Assembly (NCBI GenBank): GCA_028288025.1
Contig: JAQBOM010000006.1
Coordinates: forward strand, 1 to 64,000
Direction of reading: 5' to 3'
From: Mucilaginibacter sp.
GTDB taxonomy: Bacteria; Bacteroidota; Bacteroidia; Sphingobacteriales; Sphingobacteriaceae
Length of the DNA: 64,000 nt
This document shows positions 59,685 to 64,000 of this stretch, one piece after another. Position 1 is the stretch's first letter; every line of letters begins with the position of its first letter. Under the pieces are notes generated by a model. The model saw nothing but the letters and a program-made list of their open reading frames with translations, had not been told where the DNA came from and did no database searches. The translations under genes were made by a program, and so were the position numbers.

Positions 59685-61487
59685 TCATTGATTCTTTTTA
59701 GCTGATTTCAGTTTATCCTGCAGCGCTTCCAGTGCGTTAGCCAAATAAGCCATTGGCGCGTTCCAGTTTATAGCGACCTCATTCGCGGCATAGGCACGTT
59801 CATCGTCGATGTACGCCTCATCCGGTACTTTAGATGGAACTTTAACGCCATCCTGCATACCCGGATTAGGCCCGCCTGCAAGCAATCCCGGCACAGGATC
59901 GACAATGCCATCCGAAGCGGAGGGCCGGTGATGCGGGTGCATGGGCGTTTTGCTGCCATAGCCGGTTACATACGAATAACCCGTTCCGTTCCTGCCTAAA
60001 ATGTAATCAAGGTTATTTAAAGCGTAAACGAGATATTTCGGATTATTTGAAAGTTTATATGCCTGGATTAATGCCACGCCCTGGTTGGCTGCATCAGAGT
60101 TGCTTCCCCAATGAAAATTACGGGTTGATTTGTCCATTACGGTTTGATATGCTGTTTCATCCGCGCCGCTGACCAGATCGTCGGCAAAAGAGATCAACCG
60201 TTTTTTTAACTCAGGCAGTTCATTGGGTGCATTCGTGCCGAACGACGCACTATTCTTTATCAATGTATAATAACCCAATAATCTTACCTGCCCCCATGCC
60301 GGCAGGGGCATATTGGTATCAGGGATCAGTTTAACTGCTTTTAGATATTGAGCCTGTTTTGTAGTTACAAATAGTTCAGATGCGGCCCAAATAAACTCAT
60401 CATTAAAATTCCGGTCGCCATAAGCCCCGGTTGTAATCTTGGGACTAAACTTCTTATTCATCTCATCCTGGTTATATGCGATGTCGGGATTTTTTACGGC
60501 CCATTCCCAGGCGCCTTTCGCACTTTTTAAGCAGGAATCCGACAACCCTGGCAACTCCTTTGGAAATTTCCTGAATATCCTGCTCGCCTGTGCCATTACC
60601 GCTGCAAAGTCAAGCGTGGCCGCCGTGCCTTTTTGTACTACGTAACGAGGTGCGGTGGCTTTATCGGGCATTTCAAATTTATCGAACGCTGCATTAGTGA
60701 GCTTATGGTAAACGCCGCCGTCATTTGGATCCTGCATGGTGAGCATCCAGCGCAGGTTCCATAAAACTTCGTTCAATATATCCGGAACACCATTTCCGCT
60801 TTCCGGGATATTAAGCTTTACCGTTTTCATATAAGCAGGAAAATCCTCGTACAATGAAAGCAAAGTGCTGGTGCTGATGCCGCTGTTGACAATGTATTTG
60901 TTATAATCCCCTGCATCGTACCAGCCGCGCCGCGATGAAATTTTCATCCCTTCGGGCCTTTTATCTGTCGCGGCAGAAGCATGTATCAACACCGCCGTAT
61001 CCGGGTGCCCTGCGGCCCTTGCCCATTTGCCGGCATATTTTTCATTAAGCGGTACTGATGCCCGCATAAAATAGTAAGCTTTTAGGGTTGCGGCTGCAAC
61101 AGCCTTATGTACCGATCTTTTAATATCAAACGGATAAGATGAGCCTATCCCGGGAATAGACACAACGTATTTTCCGGGTGTGTGAAAAGCGCCGAAATCT
61201 ACAATCCAGGTTGAATTCCCCGCAAAGTTGGGTTTAACAGATTTCGCAAGTGTTCCGGTGAAAACGGTTTTATTTGAGGGTGTTTGAATGGAGAATGTAC
61301 CGCCGCCGTCTTTTAAAACAATCGCCGTTTTGGGCGCATCAGGATAAAACCCGACCTGGTTGAGCCGGATAACTGATTCACTGTTTACCGGCGATTGCTG
61401 ACCCGATGCCAATTGCAGTGCAAAAAAAATTGCCACACATAATGATAGAGCCGGTTTTATACACCAGGAATGAAAATGACTGTCCAT
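59685..61487 (-). CDS. Endoglucanase, glycoside hydrolase family 9
   Basis: Exported enzyme of 600 residues. After the signal (ending LASGQQ) an Ig-like CelD_N domain (about 40-125) begins IRLNQVGFYPDAPKTA. The GH9 (alpha/alpha)6 barrel shows RRGWYDAGDYNKYIVNSG near 180 with the catalytic base Asp, MHPHHRPSASD near 515 with substrate His and Arg, and DDERAYAANEVAINWNAPM near 560 with the acid Glu. It should cut beta-1,4-glucan (cellulose or mixed-linkage glucan). It precedes GH3 by 31 bp and GH53 next; no SusCD pair is in the window. Confidence 0.95.
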   Translation of the reverse strand: MDSHFHSWCIKPALSLCVAIFFALQLASGQQSPVNSESVIRLNQVGFYPDAPKTAIVLKDGGGTFSIQTPSNKTVFTGTLAKSVKPNFAGNSTWIVDFGAFHTPGKYVVSIPGIGSSYPFDIKRSVHKAVAAATLKAYYFMRASVPLNEKYAGKWARAAGHPDTAVLIHASAATDKRPEGMKISSRRGWYDAGDYNKYIVNSGISTSTLLSLYEDFPAYMKTVKLNIPESGNGVPDILNEVLWNLRWMLTMQDPNDGGVYHKLTNAAFDKFEMPDKATAPRYVVQKGTAATLDFAAVMAQASRIFRKFPKELPGLSDSCLKSAKGAWEWAVKNPDIAYNQDEMNKKFSPKITTGAYGDRNFNDEFIWAASELFVTTKQAQYLKAVKLIPDTNMPLPAWGQVRLLGYYTLIKNSASFGTNAPNELPELKKRLISFADDLVSGADETAYQTVMDKSTRNFHWGSNSDAANQGVALIQAYKLSNNPKYLVYALNNLDYILGRNGTGYSYVTGYGSKTPMHPHHRPSASDGIVDPVPGLLAGGPNPGMQDGVKVPSKVPDEAYIDDERAYAANEVAINWNAPMAYLANALEALQDKLKSAKKNQ

Positions 61488-61557
61488 TAAAGCTTAGAAT
61501 TTATTGTCGCCTATGAATAATAATTGGTTTATAAATATAGGTGTATTTTATACAATA

Positions 61558-61585
61558 AATAAAAAGGCCGGCTTTCGGCCGACCT
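61558..61585 (-). terminator. Intrinsic terminator of the outer-membrane barrel gene
   Basis: On the minus strand AGGTCGGC and GCCGGCCT form an 8-bp stem (one G-U pair) around CGAAA and are followed by a T run. It lies 23 bp after the stop of 61609-62208. Confidence 0.85.
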
Positions 61586-61608
61586 CATGATCTTTGTTAA
61601 AGCACGAT

Positions 61609-62208
61609 TTAAAGTTTAGCCAGCCTGTAAGCCAGGCTTAAATTAAACAGGTTAATTTTCGCCTGGCCGTTGCCATAATCCTGCTTGGTCAGGCCGGCTT
61701 CGTACCTCAAATCGATTGATATTTTTTTAATATCCAGGCCCGCACCAACCTGCCATGCGAAATTTTGGTCGTGATAATTAAGTTTTAGCGCATTTGCGGC
61801 GGCGCCTGAAAAAGTTTGGTCTTTATTAACCGCAAATGAAATCACCGGGCCTGTATAAAAACGGCCGCCAATACCGAAGGCGCCAATCTTACCGCCAAAC
61901 AGCAATGGCACATCAATGCTTGTGAACTTCTGCCTTGCTTCACTGCCATCGCTTGCAATTACATTTACACTTTTAGATGTAATATACATTTCGGGCTGAA
62001 AGTTAAAGCCCAAGGCGCCGAACCGCGCCCAAAAGCCGGCCAAATAACCAGCCTGGTTACTGCTGTTTAATGTGGCGGAAGCAGAGGATGAAATGCTCGA
62101 CAAATTCACTCCCGCTTTAGCGCCAAACTGGAACGAAGGCAACACCTGCGCAGAGGCAAAACTGATAGTTGCTGTAAAAATTGATAATGTGAAGATAATT
62201 TTTTTCAT
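61609..62208 (-). CDS. PorT-family/outer-membrane beta-barrel protein
   Basis: Protein of 199 residues, signal MKKIIFTLSIFTATISFASA, then an eight-strand-type barrel pattern with alternating hydrophobic residues: FQFGAKAGVNLSSIS, LGFNFQPEMYITSK, FTSIDVPLLFGGK, GRFYTGPVISFAVNKD, FAWQVGAGLDIKKIS and a C-terminal strand LFNLSLAYRLAKL. It belongs to the outer-membrane beta-barrel (PorT-like) family of Bacteroidota; the function is unknown. Confidence 0.85.
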   Translation of the reverse strand: MKKIIFTLSIFTATISFASAQVLPSFQFGAKAGVNLSSISSSASATLNSSNQAGYLAGFWARFGALGFNFQPEMYITSKSVNVIASDGSEARQKFTSIDVPLLFGGKIGAFGIGGRFYTGPVISFAVNKDQTFSGAAANALKLNYHDQNFAWQVGAGLDIKKISIDLRYEAGLTKQDYGNGQAKINLFNLSLAYRLAKL

Positions 62209-62388
62209 AAGGTAAAAGTAAATTTTAAACGGTTAAATGTTTTTTTATCAACTCATGGATTATAAAACCATATAATTAGGAATCCGGCATACACTCATAC
62301 AAAGACAAAGTGTAAGCCGGATAATCGTGGTGGATTCTGGAATAAAATTAGATATTATTTTATAAATCCAATAGTCTTTAAAAAGAAT

Positions 62389-63819
62389 TTAAAGTGATAA
62401 TTTTCCCTGGTAATAATCCAGTATTTTACTGTCGATATAATAGTCATACCGGGCGCTAATCAGGCTAAGATTTGAGTTATCAAGATTGTTTTTCGCAATG
62501 ATATAATCTACCGAGGTTAGTACGCCTGCATCAAACTGAACCTGCGCTATCCTGAAACTTTCCTTATAGGCATCTACCTGTTCAACCAGTGCCTGGTACC
62601 GGGTATAAGCCGAGTTCATGTTCACATAAGCCTGCTCAACGTTCTGTTGCAAAACCAGTTTGGTATTGTCCTCAATATTTCTCAATATCTGCAAATTGAT
62701 CTTCGCCGTAGAAATATTGTTTCGTTTTTGCAGATTATTAAATATCGGGATGTTTAAATTCAAGGCTATGCCGGTGCCATAATTATTTTTAAACTGGTTA
62801 TAATAGCTTATGTTTTGGCTGGCGTAATTCGCCTGGGTTGAATAAACGGTCTGTTTGCCGGTGGGCGTATTGATATAAAACTTCGTTGGCGAACTGATTG
62901 AATCAATAAACCTGGAGCTTTGCGCAGTGCTCGAATAGTTGGTTCCCAGGTTAGCCGAAAGTGATAAATATGGCAGTAAATAGCCCCTTACTGCTTTTAA
63001 GGCTTTTTCGGCACTCTCGCGTCGTAAAACAGCCGCTTTAACTACGGGCAGCTGTTGTAATGCAGCCGCATAAATGTCATCAACGCTTACGCCATATTGC
63101 CCTTTCATTTCTTCAGCATTTAAAGGTTGTACTTCGGTGCTCCTCTCAAATGGGATATTCATTAAATTATACAAACTCAGCTTTGCGCCTTCAAGCGCGC
63201 TCCTGTAATTAACCACGGCTACTTTACTGCTGGCAAGCGTACCCCTGAAATTATACAGGTCAACAGGCGTTTTATTGGCTCCCGACTTCTCCAGTATCTC
63301 AGAACGGTCTACCGTTTGCTGAGCCACCTGCTGCTGACTTATAGCCTGCGCCAAAATCTCCTCATTATCCAGTATCTGGAGGTAGTTGGTGATAATATTA
63401 ATAGTTACCACATTTTTTGCCTGCTGGTAATCCATTTTGCCGGCCTGGTAATACAACGAGGCTTGCTTTATGTTATTTTGCAAAGCCAGCCCGTTAAATA
63501 AGGTAATGCCGCCCGATAAGCCGTAATTATCTGATGTAAGTGACTGGTTAGAATACGTATTGGTAACCGGGTTGATGGAGCGCCCCTGGTTAATGTTATG
63601 GCTCACAGACCCATTTATGGAAGGTAGCAGATTCTCTTTTGCCTGGTTAAGATTTATATGATCCTGCTCCATTACCAGCGCCGACTGCTTTACGTTCAGG
63701 TTATTTTTTATAGCAATGTCAATACATTGCTGCAGGGTTAGCTTATTGTTTTGCTGCGCATTCGCCACTTGTCCCGACACAGCAAAAAGGAGTATTAAAA
63801 AGTAAGTATAAGATCGCAT
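62389..63819 (-). CDS. TolC-family outer-membrane efflux protein
   Basis: Outer-membrane channel of 476 residues, signal MRSYTYFLILLFAVSGQVANA. It has two similar halves of long helices with strand pairs: LTLQQCIDIAIKNNLNVKQS at the start, a middle LPVVKAAVLRRESAEKALKA, and ending YRIAQVQFDAGVLTSVDYII-like FRIAQVQFDAGVLTS. These are the TolC repeats. An ABC transporter ATPase gene follows 14 bp downstream, so it is likely part of a tripartite MacAB-TolC type exporter whose other genes lie beyond the window. Confidence 0.94.
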   Translation of the reverse strand: MRSYTYFLILLFAVSGQVANAQQNNKLTLQQCIDIAIKNNLNVKQSALVMEQDHINLNQAKENLLPSINGSVSHNINQGRSINPVTNTYSNQSLTSDNYGLSGGITLFNGLALQNNIKQASLYYQAGKMDYQQAKNVVTINIITNYLQILDNEEILAQAISQQQVAQQTVDRSEILEKSGANKTPVDLYNFRGTLASSKVAVVNYRSALEGAKLSLYNLMNIPFERSTEVQPLNAEEMKGQYGVSVDDIYAAALQQLPVVKAAVLRRESAEKALKAVRGYLLPYLSLSANLGTNYSSTAQSSRFIDSISSPTKFYINTPTGKQTVYSTQANYASQNISYYNQFKNNYGTGIALNLNIPIFNNLQKRNNISTAKINLQILRNIEDNTKLVLQQNVEQAYVNMNSAYTRYQALVEQVDAYKESFRIAQVQFDAGVLTSVDYIIAKNNLDNSNLSLISARYDYYIDSKILDYYQGKLSL

Positions 63820-63833
63820 GATTTGTTAAGTGT

Positions 63834-64000
63834 TCAGAATTTTTTTGATGAATCGATTTTACCGTCCAGCAGGTTGATGACACGGGTACCATATTCTGCG
63901 TTTTTTTCGGAGTGGGTTACTTGTATAATGGTTACTCCGTCTTCTTTATTCAGCTTGCGGAAGAGCTCCATTATCTCTTCGCCTTGTTTCGAGTTTAGGT
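63834..64000 (-). CDS. ABC transporter ATP-binding protein, C-terminal end (cut by the window)
   Basis: The last 55 codons are present; the gene starts beyond base 64000. The sequence reads LNSKQGEEIMELFRKLNKED, then GVTIIQVTHSEKNAEYGTRV, where THSE carries the switch histidine, and ends INLLDGKIDSSKKF. This is the end of a LolD/MacB-type ATPase. It lies 14 bp upstream in transcription of the TolC-family gene, so an export operon is likely. Confidence 0.9.
   Translation of the reverse strand, partial: LNSKQGEEIMELFRKLNKEDGVTIIQVTHSEKNAEYGTRVINLLDGKIDSSKKF

Overview
The window looks like chromosomal DNA of a Bacteroidota bacterium, most likely a Sphingobacteriaceae member close to Mucilaginibacter or Pedobacter. 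This is an inference from gene content: a nuoH-N block, the uppS-bamA-ompH-ompH-murI cluster, DUF3667 and SusC-plug type proteins, TAnnTTTG promoter-like boxes, almost no Shine-Dalgarno signals, and many intergenic inverted repeats of the type common in this phylum. No insertion sequence, prophage, CRISPR array, tRNA or rRNA was recognised. The genome appears to be ordinary chromosome with intact long genes.

Layout. 1-5.4 kb holds housekeeping genes on the minus strand (gyrA 5' part, hemF, an MFS transporter flanked by two copies of one palindrome, a cold-shock protein, a 1-Cys peroxiredoxin, a PepSY-like secreted protein). 5.4-6.06 kb is a 636 bp gene-free stretch with a GC-rich, strongly self-complementary element that may be a structured RNA or repeat. 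6.06-12.15 kb is a sensory block: a GAF-PAS protein with a phospho-acceptor helix but no ATPase domain, a PAS histidine kinase, and a 1073-residue CheB-CheR-PAS-histidine kinase of which the former kinase is a tandem partial duplicate. 12.5-15.1 kb has a phosphopantetheinyl transferase, a lipoprotein and a vanadium-haloperoxidase-type lipoprotein. 16.1-18.3 kb has an MBL-fold hydrolase and a GH13 amylase-like gene interrupted by an in-frame TAG just after its signal peptide. 18.6-30.4 kb carries a copper-storage-like protein, dCMP deaminase, FucP-type sugar transporter, LysE exporter, a PurF-type amidotransferase, a sugar isomerase/oxidoreductase pair, an amidohydrolase and an ammonium transporter.

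30.5-39.1 kb encodes the membrane half of respiratory complex I (nuoH-I-J-K-L-M-N) with an unrelated secreted TonB-plug-like protein placed between nuoK and nuoL; nuoA-G are not adjacent. 39.3-47.1 kb holds an HTTM-like membrane protein, glutamate racemase, two OmpH/Skp chaperones, BamA, UppS and an RlmB-type methyltransferase. 47.4-56.2 kb has dnaB, a lone SUKH-like gene, a chromate transporter, a TPR protein, and the co-directional run etfB-etfA-bifunctional nuclease-nupC-DUF3667. 56.2-61.5 kb is a plant-polysaccharide set (GH9, GH3, GH53), followed by an outer-membrane barrel, a TolC-family protein and the end of an ABC transporter ATPase.

The most noteworthy signals are the GC-rich structured element near 5.8-6.0 kb, the duplicated kinase with preserved flanks, the plug-domain gene inside the complex I operon, the stop codon in the amylase gene, and a pervasive set of short-word inverted repeats that sit at gene borders and in four cases supply the start or stop codon itself. 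I did not find a convincing complete new defence or mobile system. All family calls come from reading motifs; no database search was run.
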